In this document: positions 17,111-26,933 of the stretch, in pieces
Numbering within the stretch: position 1 is the first letter of the stretch
Layout of the letters: each line of letters opens with the position of its first letter
Assembly: GCA_022239325.1 (NCBI GenBank)
Contig: JAKOGP010000001.1
Span: 518,870-582,869, forward strand
Direction of reading: 5' to 3'
DNA from: Flavobacteriaceae bacterium LSUCC0859
GTDB lineage: Bacteria > Bacteroidota > Bacteroidia > Flavobacteriales > Flavobacteriaceae
Length of the DNA stretch: 64,000 bases
Notes under the pieces: generated by a model
Told to the model about the DNA's origin: nothing
Database searches by the model: none
Seen by the model: only the letters and a program-made list of their open reading frames with translations
Position numbers and translations under genes: made by a program

Positions 17111-18076
17111 ATGGCAAACAAGATTGAAGTAAAAGACCTATTAGAGGCAGGGGTGCATTTTGGTCACCTTACAAGAAAGTGGAACCCAAGCATGGCTCCT
17201 TACATCTACATGGAGCGTAATGGTATTCACGTAATTAACCTTTACAAAACAGCTGCTAAGTTAGAAGAAGCTAACGAAGCATTAAAAAAGATTGCTGCTT
17301 CTGGCAGAAAAATTCTTTTTGTAGCTACCAAAAAACAAGCCAAAGATATTGTTGCAGAAAAAGCAGCAAAAGTAAACATGCCTTACATCACTGAAAGATG
17401 GCCAGGGGGTATGCTAACAAACTTTGTGACCATTAGAAAAGCGGTTAAAAAAATGGCTACTATAGACCGCATGAAGAAAGACGGTACCTTTTTAACTCTT
17501 TCTAAAAAAGAGCGTCTACAGGTAGACCGTTTAAGAGCTAAACTAGAAAAAAACTTAGGGTCTATCTCAGACATGACTCGCCTTCCTGGTGCTTTGTTTA
17601 TTGTAGATACTATGAGAGAGCACATTGCGGTGAAAGAAGCTTTAAAGCTTAACATCCCAATATTTGCTATGGTAGACACCAACTCAGATCCAAAGCCTAT
17701 AGATTTCGTAATTCCTTCTAATGACGACGCCTCTAAGTCTATTGAAGCTATTTTGGCTCATGTAACCGACGCCGTTGCAGAAGGTTTAACAGAGAGAAAA
17801 TCTGAAAAAACTGCAGAGAAAGAAGGAGCTTCAGAAGCTACTGCTCCTGCAAAAGAAGCCGCAACAGCTAAGGAAGCTACCCCTGCTAAAGAGAAGGCTG
17901 CCCCTGCTAAGGAAGCTACTCCTGCTAAGGAGGAGGCTGCTACCAAAGAGGCCGCTCCTGCTACTGAAGATTTAAACAGTAAAACTGTTGCTGAATTAAA
18001 AGAAATGGCTACTGCAAAAGGCATTGAAGGATTGTCTTCAATGAAAAAAGCAGATTTAATAGCTGCATTAAGTTAA
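17111..18076 (+). CDS. rpsB: Small-subunit ribosomal protein uS2 with a C-terminal Rho-N/SAP-like extension
   Basis: 321 residues; a typical bacterial S2 has about 230-260. Residues 1-225 are a normal S2 (EAGVHFGHLTRKWNPSMAPYIY, FVATKKQAKDIV, ERWPGGMLTNF, IPIFAMVDTNSDP). From about 230 the chain becomes a low-complexity Ala/Lys/Glu/Pro tract with repeated APAKEA/TPAKEE units. It ends in a ~35-residue module (TVAELKEMATAKGIEGLSSMKKADLIAAL) that resembles the Rho N-terminal/SAP-like helix-extended-loop-helix. The frame is continuous and the module keeps its hydrophobic pattern, so it is not a frameshift product. Binding of RNA by the module is inferred. Confidence 0.95.
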   Translation: MANKIEVKDLLEAGVHFGHLTRKWNPSMAPYIYMERNGIHVINLYKTAAKLEEANEALKKIAASGRKILFVATKKQAKDIVAEKAAKVNMPYITERWPGGMLTNFVTIRKAVKKMATIDRMKKDGTFLTLSKKERLQVDRLRAKLEKNLGSISDMTRLPGALFIVDTMREHIAVKEALKLNIPIFAMVDTNSDPKPIDFVIPSNDDASKSIEAILAHVTDAVAEGLTERKSEKTAEKEGASEATAPAKEAATAKEATPAKEKAAPAKEATPAKEEAATKEAAPATEDLNSKTVAELKEMATAKGIEGLSSMKKADLIAALS

Positions 18077-18098
18077 TCCAAAGAAAATAAAAAGAATC

Positions 18099-18923
18099 AT
18101 GGCAAATATTACTGCTGCAGAAGTAAACAAATTAAGACAAACTACCGGTGCCGGTATGATGGACTGTAAAAAAGCCTTAGTAGAAGCTGAGGGTAACTTT
18201 GACACAGCTATAGAAATTTTAAGAAAAAAGGGTCAAAAAGTAGCGGCTAACAGAGCAGACAGAGAGTCTACTGAAGGTGCAGCTATTGCGGTTCTAAATG
18301 CAGACAATACTACTGGTGTAGCGGTGTCTTTAAACTGCGAAACAGACTTTGTTGCTAAGAATGACTCTTTCGTAGCCTTGGCTACTGAATTGGCCTCTTT
18401 AGCACTTAACTTTGACAGTAAAGAAGCATTTTTGGCTGCAGACTTTAAAGGAATGACAGTTCAAGAAAAATTGACAGAGCAGACAGGAGTGATTGGTGAA
18501 AAAATTGAAATAGGTGGCTTTGAAAAATTAAGCGCACCATTCGTAGGAAGCTATATTCACGCTGGAAACAAAATTGCTACATTAGTAGGTCTTTCTGCTG
18601 CAGTTTCTGGAGCAGACGTAATTGCAAAGGATGTAGCTATGCAGGCTGCTGCTATGAACCCTGTCGCTTTAAATGAAGACGGTGTAGACCAATCAATTAT
18701 AGATAAAGAAGTGGAAATTGCCAAAGACCAACTGCGTCAGGAAGGCAAGCCAGAAGCTATGTTAGACAACATTGCTAAAGGTAAAATCAAAAGATTTATG
18801 AAAGATAATACTTTGGTAAACCAAGACTTTATTAAAGATTCTAAAATGAGTGTTGCCCAGTATGTAAAAACTGGAGATGCTTCTTTAGAAGTAGTTTCTT
18901 TTGCAAGAGTTGCATTGGGATAA
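18099..18923 (+). CDS. tsf: Elongation factor Ts
   Basis: 274 residues. EF-Ts is the nucleotide exchange factor of EF-Tu. The N-terminal UBA-like domain has EVNKLRQTTGAGMMDCKKALVEAEGNFDTAIEILRKKG (residues 7-44). The core contains the EF-Tu-contacting NCETDFVAKND (about 78-88) and YIHAGNKIATLVGL. It follows rpsB by 22 bp, the usual rpsB-tsf operon, and is followed by a strong terminator. Confidence 0.97.
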   Translation: MANITAAEVNKLRQTTGAGMMDCKKALVEAEGNFDTAIEILRKKGQKVAANRADRESTEGAAIAVLNADNTTGVAVSLNCETDFVAKNDSFVALATELASLALNFDSKEAFLAADFKGMTVQEKLTEQTGVIGEKIEIGGFEKLSAPFVGSYIHAGNKIATLVGLSAAVSGADVIAKDVAMQAAAMNPVALNEDGVDQSIIDKEVEIAKDQLRQEGKPEAMLDNIAKGKIKRFMKDNTLVNQDFIKDSKMSVAQYVKTGDASLEVVSFARVALG

Positions 18924-18942
18924 ACTTCGATACATAACTTTT

Positions 18943-18977
18943 AAAAACCCGCGTTCTAAGAACGCGGGTTTTTTTTT
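18943..18977 (+). terminator. Intrinsic terminator of rpsB-tsf
   Basis: A perfect stem with AAAAACCCGCGTTCT as left arm and its exact complement after a very short loop, then a T run to 18977. Strong in the + direction. Confidence 0.92.
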
Positions 18978-19019
18978 GAAGGGATGTCTCTATACCCTTC
19001 ATGCCTAAATAAATTTGAT

Positions 19020-19027
19020 TATTTTTG
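19020..19027 (+). promoter_or_regulatory. Putative -7 element of pyrH-frr
   Basis: TATTTTTG matches TAnnTTTG. The -33 position (19 bp upstream) reads TTC rather than TTG. It lies 19 bp before the pyrH ATG, which rules out the longer frame that opens at 18984. Confidence 0.45.
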
Positions 19028-19046
19028 TCACACTAAGCCCTTACAC

Positions 19047-19754
19047 ATGCCATACAAAAGAATATTACTCAAATTAAGTGGAGAAGCCCTAATGGGTGAC
19101 AAACAATACGGAATAGACCCTGAGCGTATTGCAGACTACGCCAATGAGATTAAAACTGTGGTAGACAAGGGCATAGAAGTTGCTATTGTTATCGGAGGCG
19201 GTAATATCTTTAGAGGGGTTGCAGGTGCTAGCAAAGGAATGGACAGGGTGCAAGGAGACCATATGGGTATGCTGGCAACCGTTATTAATGGGCTGGCCCT
19301 ACAAGGAGCCCTAGAAGAAAAAAATATCCAAACACGCCTACAGTCTGCCATTCAAATAAATGAGGTAGCAGAGCCCTTTATTAGAAGGCGCGCCATGAGA
19401 CACCTAGAGAAAGGTAGGGTTGTTATTTTTGGTGGTGGCACTGGTAATCCATACTTTACTACAGACTCTGCAGCAGTACTTAGAGCCATAGAAATAGAAG
19501 CAGACGTTATCCTAAAGGGAACTCGTGTAGACGGCATTTACAGTTCAGACCCTGAAAAAGATGAATCTGCCACAAAATTTGAGAGTATTTCTTTTAAAGA
19601 AGTACTGTCTAAAGGTCTTAAAGTAATGGACACCACTGCTTTTACACTGAGCCAAGAAAACAAATTGCCCATCGTGGTTTTTGATATGAATAAAAAAGGC
19701 AACCTACTTAAAATTGTCTCCGGAGAGGCCATTGGAACGGTTGTGAACTTATAG
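19047..19754 (+). CDS. pyrH: Uridylate kinase (UMP kinase)
   Basis: A 235-residue bacterial-type UMP kinase of the amino-acid-kinase fold, UMP + ATP to UDP + ADP, in pyrimidine synthesis. Motifs: [15 protein letters not shown] (residues 3-17), [13 protein letters not shown] (about 48-60), [40 protein letters not shown] (about 124-148) and [16 protein letters not shown] 19047 gives the family's [12 protein letters not shown] start. frr follows 15 bp later, so the two are probably co-transcribed. Confidence 0.97.
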   Translation: MPYKRILLKLSGEALMGDKQYGIDPERIADYANEIKTVVDKGIEVAIVIGGGNIFRGVAGASKGMDRVQGDHMGMLATVINGLALQGALEEKNIQTRLQSAIQINEVAEPFIRRRAMRHLEKGRVVIFGGGTGNPYFTTDSAAVLRAIEIEADVILKGTRVDGIYSSDPEKDESATKFESISFKEVLSKGLKVMDTTAFTLSQENKLPIVVFDMNKKGNLLKIVSGEAIGTVVNL

Positions 19755-19769
19755 AAGAAATTTTGAGCT

Positions 19770-20324
19770 ATGAATGAAGAATTAGATTTTGTTTTAGACA
19801 GCGCCAAAGAGCTTATGAATAAGGCCATGGCACATTTAGAAAAATCATTTGCCAAAATTAGAGCTGGCAAGGCAAGCCCTATCATGCTCTCTACCGTGAT
19901 GGTAGACTATTACGGCTCTCCAACTCCGCTTTCTCAGGTGGCCAATGTGAATACCACAGACGCAAGAACCCTCTCTATACAACCCTGGGAAAAGAATATG
20001 CTTCAAGAAATTGAGCGTGCCATCATTAACTCTAATTTAGGGTTCAATCCCATGAACAATGGAGACCTCATTATTATTAACGTTCCGCCTTTGACTGAAG
20101 AGAGAAGAAGAGATCTTGTAAAACAAGCTAAAGCAGAAGCAGAAGACGCTAAGATTGGGGTAAGAAATGCCAGACAAGAAGCCAACAAAGACATTAAAGC
20201 CCTAGACCTGCCTGAAGACACAGCCAAAGATGGAGAAGCATCTGTACAAAACCTAACCAACTCTTACAGTAAAAAAATAGACGAGTTGTTAGCGGTTAAA
20301 GAGGCAGAAATCATGAAGGTATAA
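19770..20324 (+). CDS. frr: Ribosome recycling factor
   Basis: 184 residues, the normal RRF length. Domain I helices carry the conserved KIRAGKASP (about 30-38) and the C-terminal helices LTEERRRDLVKQAKAEAEDAKIGVRNARQEA. Domain II includes DYYGSPTPLSQVANV. RRF with EF-G splits post-termination ribosomes. It lies between pyrH (15 bp) and the RND exporter (19 bp). Confidence 0.97.
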   Translation: MNEELDFVLDSAKELMNKAMAHLEKSFAKIRAGKASPIMLSTVMVDYYGSPTPLSQVANVNTTDARTLSIQPWEKNMLQEIERAIINSNLGFNPMNNGDLIIINVPPLTEERRRDLVKQAKAEAEDAKIGVRNARQEANKDIKALDLPEDTAKDGEASVQNLTNSYSKKIDELLAVKEAEIMKV

Positions 20325-20343
20325 CCTACAGACAAACAGCCTC

Positions 20344-22728
20344 ATGAGCATAAAAGGGACCCGAAACTTTTGGGGCATTACAGCTAGAGTTATCTTGAGA
20401 AATAGGATACTCATACTCTGCGGGATTGCTCTATTTACTTTTTTTATGTCCATGCAATGGAAAAACATGCGTTTTTCCAATACAGAAGCGAATTTACTAC
20501 CAGATGATCACCCTGTAAACCTAGCCTATAACCGATTTGTAGCACAGTTTGGCGAGGAGGGTAACATTATTGCTATTGCCGTAAAAGACTCTTCCCTATT
20601 TGAGCTTCAAAATTTTAGGAAATGGAATAAACTAAGCAAACAATTGGCTGCTTTTCCAGAAGTGTCTATGGTGCTTTCTACGGATAATTTAAAACTCTTA
20701 GAAAAATCCAAGACATCCGATGCATTTGTCATGCTGCCATTTTTAAGCCCCAAAACCAATACACAACAAGGTTTAAATGAGGCGCTTGAGCAACTTTTCC
20801 ATGAGGAACCCTTTTATGACCAACTGCTTTTTAATAAGGAGACTGGTACTCTAAGAACCCTGGTGTATTTAGACAAGGACCTGCTAAACACCTCTGTTAG
20901 AAAAGACTTTATACTAAAGGATCTAGAAGGACTCATTGCCACCTTTGAGGCTGAGACAGACATTCAGACTCATGTTTCCGGCATGCCGTTTATTAGAACC
21001 AAAAATTCTCAAAGCATTATAGATGAGATTGGCTTATTTATTCTTGGCGCCTTGGGAGTTACCTCCCTTATTTTCTTTTTCTTTTTCAGAAGCATAAGAG
21101 CTACTTTAATTTCCATGGGAGTGGTTATTATTGGGGTCATGTGGTCTTTTGGTGTTCTAGGGCTTTTAGAATATGAAATTACAGTGCTCACTGCACTTAT
21201 TCCCCCGCTAATAATCGTTATAGGTATTCCAAACTGTATTTTTTTAATTAACAAATACCAACAAGAAGCTCAAAAACACGGCAACAAGGCTTTATCTCTC
21301 CAAAGGGTGATTTCTAAAATAGGAAATGCCACCCTAATGACCAATATCACCACTGCCTCTGGCTTTGCTACTTTTATTATTACTGAAAGTAGTCTCTTAA
21401 AGGAATTTGGTGTAGTGGCCTCCATTAATATTATTGGAATATTTATTTTGTCGCTGCTTGTCATACCCATTGTGTATTCCTTTATGCCCATGCCCAATGA
21501 CAAGCATCTTAGACATCTCAATAAAAAATGGGTAGATCGTTTTGTAGCCGGTATGGAAGGGATTGTAAAAGAAAAAAGAATTGGAGTTTATATAGTTTCT
21601 GTACTCTTACTAGCCCTAAGCATTATTGGTATTTATCAAATTAAAACCTCTGGAAGTCCTATAGAAGACATGCCCAAAGACAAGACCTTCTATAAAGACA
21701 TTCGCTTTTTTGAGCAAGAGTTCCATGCAGTCATGCCCATTGAAATTTTGATAGACACCAAAAGGCCTAATGGGGTCTTAAAAGCTTCTTCCTTAAAGCA
21801 GCTAGACGCACTGAGCAAATACATAGAGGAAACACCTGAGTTGTCCAAGCCTATCTCCGTGGTGAATTTGGTTAAATATTCTAAACAGGCCTACTACAAC
21901 AAACTGCCTAAGTACTATCAGCTACCTACCAATCAGGAGCGTAGTTTTATTTTGACTACCGCCCAAAACTCTACAAGCAACAACAATTTACTTGAAAATT
22001 TTACTGATAGTACCGGGCAAATTGCTAGAATTTCTACTGCCATAAAAGATGTAAAAACAGATCAGATGGAGGCTATAGAAGCCAATCTTTTGAGTGAAAT
22101 AAACAAACTTTTTCCCAGCGATAGGTACGAGGTACTACTCACTGGAAAGGCCTTGTTATTTTTAAAAGGCACCAAGTACCTCATAAAAAATCTGATTATG
22201 TCTTTGGCATTGGCTATTTTTTTAATTGCCCTGTTCATGGCCTATCTCTTTAGGTCTTTTAGAATGATTCTTATTTCTTTAATTCCAAACCTGCTCCCTC
22301 TTTTAGTCACAGCAGGTCTTATGGGCTTTTTAGGGGTTCCCATTAAACCTTCTACCATCTTAGTGTTTAGTATTGCTTTTGGAATATCTGTAGACGACAC
22401 CATACACTTTTTAGCCAAGTACAGGCAAGAGCTTATGGCCAACAAATGGCGTATTAAACCCTCTGTATATGCCGCACTGAAAGAAACAGGGGTAAGTATG
22501 TTTTACACCTCTATTGTGTTGTTTTTTGGCTTCTCTGTCTTTACCCTTTCCAGTTTTGGAGGAACTATTGCCTTAGGGGGACTGGTTTCTGCCACCCTAC
22601 TTTTTGCCATGCTATCTAATCTCATATTGCTTCCCTCCCTGCTGCTATCTTTAGAAAAAAGCATAGCCAATAAAAAAACATTAAAAAAGCCACATATAGA
22701 TATTTTACCAAAAGAAAGTGAAACTTAA
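20344..22728 (+). CDS. RND/MMPL-family exporter (Patched-like)
   Basis: 794 residues with the duplicated RND layout: a TM helix at about 18-36, a large periplasmic domain, five TM helices (about 222-385), a second signal-anchor-like helix (about 415), a second periplasmic domain, and five TM helices (about 617-770). The second half has the sterol-sensing-domain-like GISVDDTIHFLAKYR (about 680) and the first ENITTASGFATF-like TNITTASGFATF. The size and single-chain arrangement suit the lipid/hydrophobe-exporting MMPL group rather than the AcrB type; no membrane fusion protein is adjacent. The substrate is unknown. It is probably read through from pyrH-frr. Confidence 0.88.
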   Translation: MSIKGTRNFWGITARVILRNRILILCGIALFTFFMSMQWKNMRFSNTEANLLPDDHPVNLAYNRFVAQFGEEGNIIAIAVKDSSLFELQNFRKWNKLSKQLAAFPEVSMVLSTDNLKLLEKSKTSDAFVMLPFLSPKTNTQQGLNEALEQLFHEEPFYDQLLFNKETGTLRTLVYLDKDLLNTSVRKDFILKDLEGLIATFEAETDIQTHVSGMPFIRTKNSQSIIDEIGLFILGALGVTSLIFFFFFRSIRATLISMGVVIIGVMWSFGVLGLLEYEITVLTALIPPLIIVIGIPNCIFLINKYQQEAQKHGNKALSLQRVISKIGNATLMTNITTASGFATFIITESSLLKEFGVVASINIIGIFILSLLVIPIVYSFMPMPNDKHLRHLNKKWVDRFVAGMEGIVKEKRIGVYIVSVLLLALSIIGIYQIKTSGSPIEDMPKDKTFYKDIRFFEQEFHAVMPIEILIDTKRPNGVLKASSLKQLDALSKYIEETPELSKPISVVNLVKYSKQAYYNKLPKYYQLPTNQERSFILTTAQNSTSNNNLLENFTDSTGQIARISTAIKDVKTDQMEAIEANLLSEINKLFPSDRYEVLLTGKALLFLKGTKYLIKNLIMSLALAIFLIALFMAYLFRSFRMILISLIPNLLPLLVTAGLMGFLGVPIKPSTILVFSIAFGISVDDTIHFLAKYRQELMANKWRIKPSVYAALKETGVSMFYTSIVLFFGFSVFTLSSFGGTIALGGLVSATLLFAMLSNLILLPSLLLSLEKSIANKKTLKKPHIDILPKESET

Positions 22729-22738
22729 GTGTTTAAAC

Positions 22739-22746
22739 TATCTTTG
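22739..22746 (+). promoter_or_regulatory. Putative -7 element of asnS
   Basis: TATCTTTG, an exact match to TAnnTTTG, 28 bp before the asnS ATG. No TTG is found at the expected distance, so support is partial. Confidence 0.4.
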
Positions 22747-22774
22747 TTTTTTAACTGAATTGGAATAAAAAAAC

Positions 22775-24208
22775 ATGACTACACCCAGAATTAAAACTGT
22801 TTTAAATGATACAAACCCACTAACAGAAGTCACTGTAAAAGGATGGGTAAGAAGTTTTAGAAGCAATCGTTTTATTGCTCTTAATGACGGATCTTGTTTA
22901 GAAAACCTCCAATGTGTGATAGATTTTGAATCTTTTGAGGAGGGATTACTTAAAAAAATCAGTACTGGTGCTGCACTGGAAGTATCTGGAACTCTGCAAG
23001 AGAGCCAAGGAAAAGGACAGAGGGTAGAGGTCCAAGCCAAAGAGGTCATTGTATTAGGAGAAGCAGACCCAGAAACATACCCCATACAACCCAAAAAACA
23101 CTCTCTTGAATTTTTACGTGCCAATGCACATCTGAGAGTGAGAACAAATACCTTTAGTGCTGTTATGAGATTGAGATCTGCCTTGTCTTTTGCAGTGCAC
23201 CAATACTTTAGAAAGGAAGGTTTTAATTATGTACATACACCTATCATAACGGGTTCAGACGCAGAGGGAGCTGGCGAAATGTTTAGAGTCTCTACTCTAG
23301 ATCCAAAAGCACCACCACTCACTGCCTCGGGAACTGTAGACCACAGTGAAGATTTTTTTGGTAAGGAAACCAATCTCACCGTTTCTGGACAATTAGAAGC
23401 AGAAACCTACGCCATGGCGCTGGGAAAAGTATATACCTTTGGGCCTACTTTTAGAGCAGAAAATTCGAATACATCTAGACATTTAGCAGAGTTTTGGATG
23501 ATAGAACCCGAAATGGCTTTTTATGACCTAGACGCCAATATGGATGTAGCAGAAGACTTCATAAAAAACGTTTTAAGCTATGTTTTAGAACATTGTGAGG
23601 AAGACCTTTTATTTCTAGAAAAACGCTTGTTAGATGAGGAAAAACAAAAACCTCAAAACCAGCGAAGTGAAATGCCTCTTATAGAAAAGCTTCGTTTTGT
23701 AGTAGATCAAAATTTTGTGAGACTCAGCTACACAGAAGCCATAGAAATTTTACAAAACAGCACCCCAAATAAAAAGAAAAAATTTAAATATCCTATTACT
23801 GGATGGGGTGCAGATTTACAGTCTGAACACGAGAGATATTTGGTAGAGCAACACTTTAAATGCCCAGTTATTTTATTTGACTACCCTGCAGACATAAAAG
23901 CTTTTTATATGCGCCTTAACGAAGACAAAAAAACCGTAAGGGCTATGGATATACTGTTTCCAGGTATTGGTGAAATAGTTGGAGGCTCACAGAGAGAAGA
24001 GCGGTTAGATGTTTTAGAGGCTAGAATGCAAGCCATGGGAGTAGACGAAAAGGAACTTTGGTGGTATAAAGATCTCAGAAAATACGGTTCTGCTGTTCAT
24101 TCAGGATTTGGACTAGGATTTGAAAGACTGGTGCTGTTTGCTAGTGGTATGGGTAACATTAGGGACGTCATCCCTTTCCCTAGAACACCACAGAACGCGG
24201 AATTTTAA
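22775..24208 (+). CDS. asnS: Asparaginyl-tRNA synthetase
   Basis: 477 residues, class IIb. The N-terminal OB-fold anticodon-binding domain (about 15-105) begins [20 protein letters not shown]. Motif 2 is [21 protein letters not shown] (about 227-247) and motif 3 is [16 protein letters not shown] (about 445-460). The AsnRS-type [22 protein letters not shown] separates it from AspRS. Asparagine is thus charged directly onto its tRNA. Confidence 0.97.
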   Translation: MTTPRIKTVLNDTNPLTEVTVKGWVRSFRSNRFIALNDGSCLENLQCVIDFESFEEGLLKKISTGAALEVSGTLQESQGKGQRVEVQAKEVIVLGEADPETYPIQPKKHSLEFLRANAHLRVRTNTFSAVMRLRSALSFAVHQYFRKEGFNYVHTPIITGSDAEGAGEMFRVSTLDPKAPPLTASGTVDHSEDFFGKETNLTVSGQLEAETYAMALGKVYTFGPTFRAENSNTSRHLAEFWMIEPEMAFYDLDANMDVAEDFIKNVLSYVLEHCEEDLLFLEKRLLDEEKQKPQNQRSEMPLIEKLRFVVDQNFVRLSYTEAIEILQNSTPNKKKKFKYPITGWGADLQSEHERYLVEQHFKCPVILFDYPADIKAFYMRLNEDKKTVRAMDILFPGIGEIVGGSQREERLDVLEARMQAMGVDEKELWWYKDLRKYGSAVHSGFGLGFERLVLFASGMGNIRDVIPFPRTPQNAEF

Positions 24209-24263
24209 TTTTTTAAACTAAAATACTTTCTGTAATTTAAGGTATTGAATAGTCCTAACTATA

Positions 24264-25727
24264 ATGCTAAAACAATATCTTCAATTTAAACTTTCTCAAA
24301 AGCTATCTCCACAACAGATTCAGCTTATGAAGCTCATTCAATTGCCTACCCAGGCATTTGAACAACGCCTTCGTCAGGAATTAGAAGACAATCCTGCATT
24401 AGAAACTGGCAAAGAGATGTTAGACGGTGCTGAAGACGCCTATGAAGACCAGTATGAGGACGAGTACAAGGAAGACACGGAACACATAGACACAGAAGAC
24501 ATAAATATTGACGAATACCTCAGTGACGACGAAATTCCCGACTACAGAACCCAAACTAATAATTACTCAGAGGACAGCGACGACAAAACCATTCCCTATG
24601 CTGCTGGCACCTCCTTTTATCAGCACTTATTAGCCCAGTTACAACAGCAATTTATATCCGAAGACCACTGGGGGATTGCAGAATTTCTCATAGGAAGCAT
24701 AGATGAGACTGGGTATATTAGAAGACCATTAGAAGACCTGGTAGACGACCTTGCTTTTACAGAAAACATCACAACTTCCCTACAAGAACTCAAAACCATA
24801 CTTAAAGACATACAGCAGTTAGACCCTCCAGGTGTGGGAGCTACCAGTTTAGAGGAGTGTTTATTACTCCAATTAGAAAGAAAAGAGCCAAGCCCACCTG
24901 TGAAACACGCCATAGAACTGCTTTCAAAATCTTTTGACGCCTTTTCTAAAAAACATTACAGCAAACTCATCGCAAAGCATGGGCTATCTGAAAATGAGCT
25001 AAAAGAAGCCATAGGAGTGATAGAAAAATTAAACCCAAAACCGGGAAGTGCCTTTTCAGATGGCAGTAAAATAATATCTCATATTGTTCCAGACTTCCAG
25101 CTAAAAATAGTAGACGGTGAATTGGAGCTACAGCTCAACGGTCGTAACGCACCAGAGCTTCATATATCAAGGTCATATAACAATATGCTGGCTGGTTATA
25201 AAGAAAGTAAGCAAAAAACAGCAGCTCAGAAGGAAACTGTTAGTTTTATAAAACAAAAACTAGATGCCGCTAAATGGTTTATAGAAGCCATTAAACAAAG
25301 GCAACAAACACTTTATCTCACCATGGGAGCCATCATAGACTTCCAAGAGGAATATTTTTTGACAGGAGACGAGCGCAAACTAAAACCCATGATCTTAAAA
25401 GATATTGCAGATAAAATAGACATGGACATATCTACAGTTTCTAGGGTGGCCAACAGCAAATACATAGACACCCCATACGGCACTAAACTGGTTAAAAGTT
25501 ATTTTTCAGAGGGCATGAAAAATGAAAAGGGAGAAGATGTCTCTACCCGAGAAATTAAAAAAATAGTTCAAAATTTAATACAAAAGGAAGACAAGAAGAA
25601 ACCTGTAACCGACGACAAACTAGCTGCCTTATTAAAAGAGAAAGGCTACCCCATAGCCAGAAGAACAGTAGCCAAATACAGAGAACAACTAGACATTCCT
25701 GTTGCTAGACTACGAAAAAAGATATAA
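24264..25727 (+). CDS. rpoN: RNA polymerase sigma-54 factor
   Basis: 487 residues. Region I (1-50) is Gln/Leu-rich (LKQYLQFKLSQKLSPQQIQLMKLIQLPTQAF) and contacts enhancer-binding ATPases. An acidic region II spans about 50-110. The core-binding domain contains LDPPGVGA. The HTH at about 370-400 has KDIADKIDMDISTVSRVANSKYI. The RpoN box at 461-470 reads ARRTVAKYRE. No sigma-54 activator gene is visible in this window. A clean terminator follows. Confidence 0.97.
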   Translation: MLKQYLQFKLSQKLSPQQIQLMKLIQLPTQAFEQRLRQELEDNPALETGKEMLDGAEDAYEDQYEDEYKEDTEHIDTEDINIDEYLSDDEIPDYRTQTNNYSEDSDDKTIPYAAGTSFYQHLLAQLQQQFISEDHWGIAEFLIGSIDETGYIRRPLEDLVDDLAFTENITTSLQELKTILKDIQQLDPPGVGATSLEECLLLQLERKEPSPPVKHAIELLSKSFDAFSKKHYSKLIAKHGLSENELKEAIGVIEKLNPKPGSAFSDGSKIISHIVPDFQLKIVDGELELQLNGRNAPELHISRSYNNMLAGYKESKQKTAAQKETVSFIKQKLDAAKWFIEAIKQRQQTLYLTMGAIIDFQEEYFLTGDERKLKPMILKDIADKIDMDISTVSRVANSKYIDTPYGTKLVKSYFSEGMKNEKGEDVSTREIKKIVQNLIQKEDKKKPVTDDKLAALLKEKGYPIARRTVAKYREQLDIPVARLRKKI

Positions 25728-25743
25728 ACCTTAACCATAGGTC

Positions 25744-25782
25744 AAAAAAAAAGCCGAGCTAGATAGCTCGGCTTTTTTTTTT
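25744..25782 (+). terminator. Bidirectional intrinsic terminator between rpoN and exbD
   Basis: Stem AAGCCGAGCT / AGCTCGGCTT with a 4-nt loop, preceded by a long A run and followed by T10. It serves rpoN on the + strand and the convergent exbB operon on the - strand. Confidence 0.92.
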
Positions 25783-25795
25783 AGTATACTAACTG

Positions 25796-26278
25796 TTATT
25801 GTAAGTTTCTAAAAGCATCACCTTCATAGGTGGTGTAATTTACCTTTAGAGCATTTACCTTTCTAAGCTCCAACTTAATGTCAGATATAATACCCATATT
25901 GGCATTCTTATCTACCTTAAGTGCAGTGGTCAAAACATTCTGGAGCTCTTGTGGCTTTTTAGCGCGCTCTTGAAGAATGTAATCGCCAACATCAGAAGCG
26001 TTGGCAAACTTGTCGTTCAATTGTATTTTAGTCTCTGTTCCAAAAGTTTTTTGATACTCCTGAGTAGGGGCACCAGCGTAGATGTATATAATTCTATCTT
26101 TCTTTTCTAACTTTTTAATCTCGTTAGCGTTAGGTAGAATATTGTCTACTTTTAAGGAACTGTCCTTCATTACGGTAACCGTCATGAAAAAGAACAAAAG
26201 CATGAATACAATATCTGGTAAAGAAGCTGTAGAAACAGCTGGTACTTCACCGTCTTTCTTTTTACTAAATTTAGACAT
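25796..26278 (-). CDS. exbD: ExbD/TolR family biopolymer transport protein (second copy)
   Basis: 160 residues: a short cytoplasmic N-terminus (KKKDGEVPAVSTASLPDIVFMLLFFFMTVTVM) with the ExbD aspartate inside the single TM helix (Asp22 of SLPDIVF), then a periplasmic domain. ExbD with ExbB uses the proton gradient to energise TonB or a related periplasmic partner. It is the last of four co-directional genes; the next gene upstream ends 23 bp before it. Two different ExbD proteins in one operon is a Bacteroidota pattern. Confidence 0.93.
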   Translation of the reverse strand: MSKFSKKKDGEVPAVSTASLPDIVFMLLFFFMTVTVMKDSSLKVDNILPNANEIKKLEKKDRIIYIYAGAPTQEYQKTFGTETKIQLNDKFANASDVGDYILQERAKKPQELQNVLTTALKVDKNANMGIISDIKLELRKVNALKVNYTTYEGDAFRNLQ

Positions 26279-26301
26279 ATGATATGATTTTAGCTTTGTT
26301 A

Positions 26302-26922
26302 TTAATTACTTGATGTTTCCGCTTCTGAGAATTTCTGTGGAAATAAATCTTGAATGGTTTTCACCTTTTCCTTAAGATCGTCTTTCACACTGGCAGGGGT
26401 CTCAGGGTTTAAGTAAGCCGCTTCCATGTCTGTAAAGTCGCGACGGTACAAGCGCTGAGCCTCTCTGTTTCTCAAATCATTATAAGCTCCTACAATCTCG
26501 TTTTGAACGGTAATGTAAGTCCCATAAGGGGTTTCTCTGTCATTCTTTAAAGAAATAATTGCTTTGGAAGGGTTGTCTGAAGAAGAAGAATTTCTAGCTC
26601 CCTGACAATAGTTGCAATAGTCTGGAGTTCCCGAAGGTGCTCCTCCATTGTCTAAAAACAACATTGCTTTTTCTCTCAATTGAGAGATTTCTAACAACTC
26701 TTCATCTGCAAATAATTGACCATTTTTATTAATAATCACTTCAAAGATGTTTTTTTGTTTGATGACCACGTCTGTCTCTGGCGGCTCAATAGGTGGCAAC
26801 ATTCTATCTAAACCTGCATCTGTTTCTATAGTGGTAGTCACTAAGAAAAAGATAAGCAGCAAGAAAGCAATGTCTGCCATAGATCCGGCATTAACTTCTG
26901 GTGGCGCTCCTCTTTTTGGCAT
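26302..26922 (-). CDS. exbD: ExbD/TolR family biopolymer transport protein (first copy, long form)
   Basis: 206 residues. The N-terminal TM helix has NAGSMADIAFLLLIFFLVTTTI with the functional Asp in MADIAF (Asp17). The periplasmic domain is longer than usual and contains a CNYC motif (about residue 102) followed by a Ser-rich stretch. The CxxC may form a structural disulfide in the periplasm (inference). It lies 11 bp after the 147-residue membrane protein gene and 23 bp before the second exbD. Confidence 0.93.
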   Translation of the reverse strand: MPKRGAPPEVNAGSMADIAFLLLIFFLVTTTIETDAGLDRMLPPIEPPETDVVIKQKNIFEVIINKNGQLFADEELLEISQLREKAMLFLDNGGAPSGTPDYCNYCQGARNSSSSDNPSKAIISLKNDRETPYGTYITVQNEIVGAYNDLRNREAQRLYRRDFTDMEAAYLNPETPASVKDDLKEKVKTIQDLFPQKFSEAETSSN

Positions 26923-26933
26923 AATGCAGTTTT

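Noticed and set aside
17758-18024. Frameshift or assembly artefact in the rpsB repeat tract
   Set aside because: The frame runs through the repeats into a module with a conserved hydrophobic pattern; the codons vary between repeats.
18984-19046. N-terminal extension of pyrH
   Set aside because: The family N-terminus is [12 protein letters not shown] at 19047, and a -7 element lies inside the extension.
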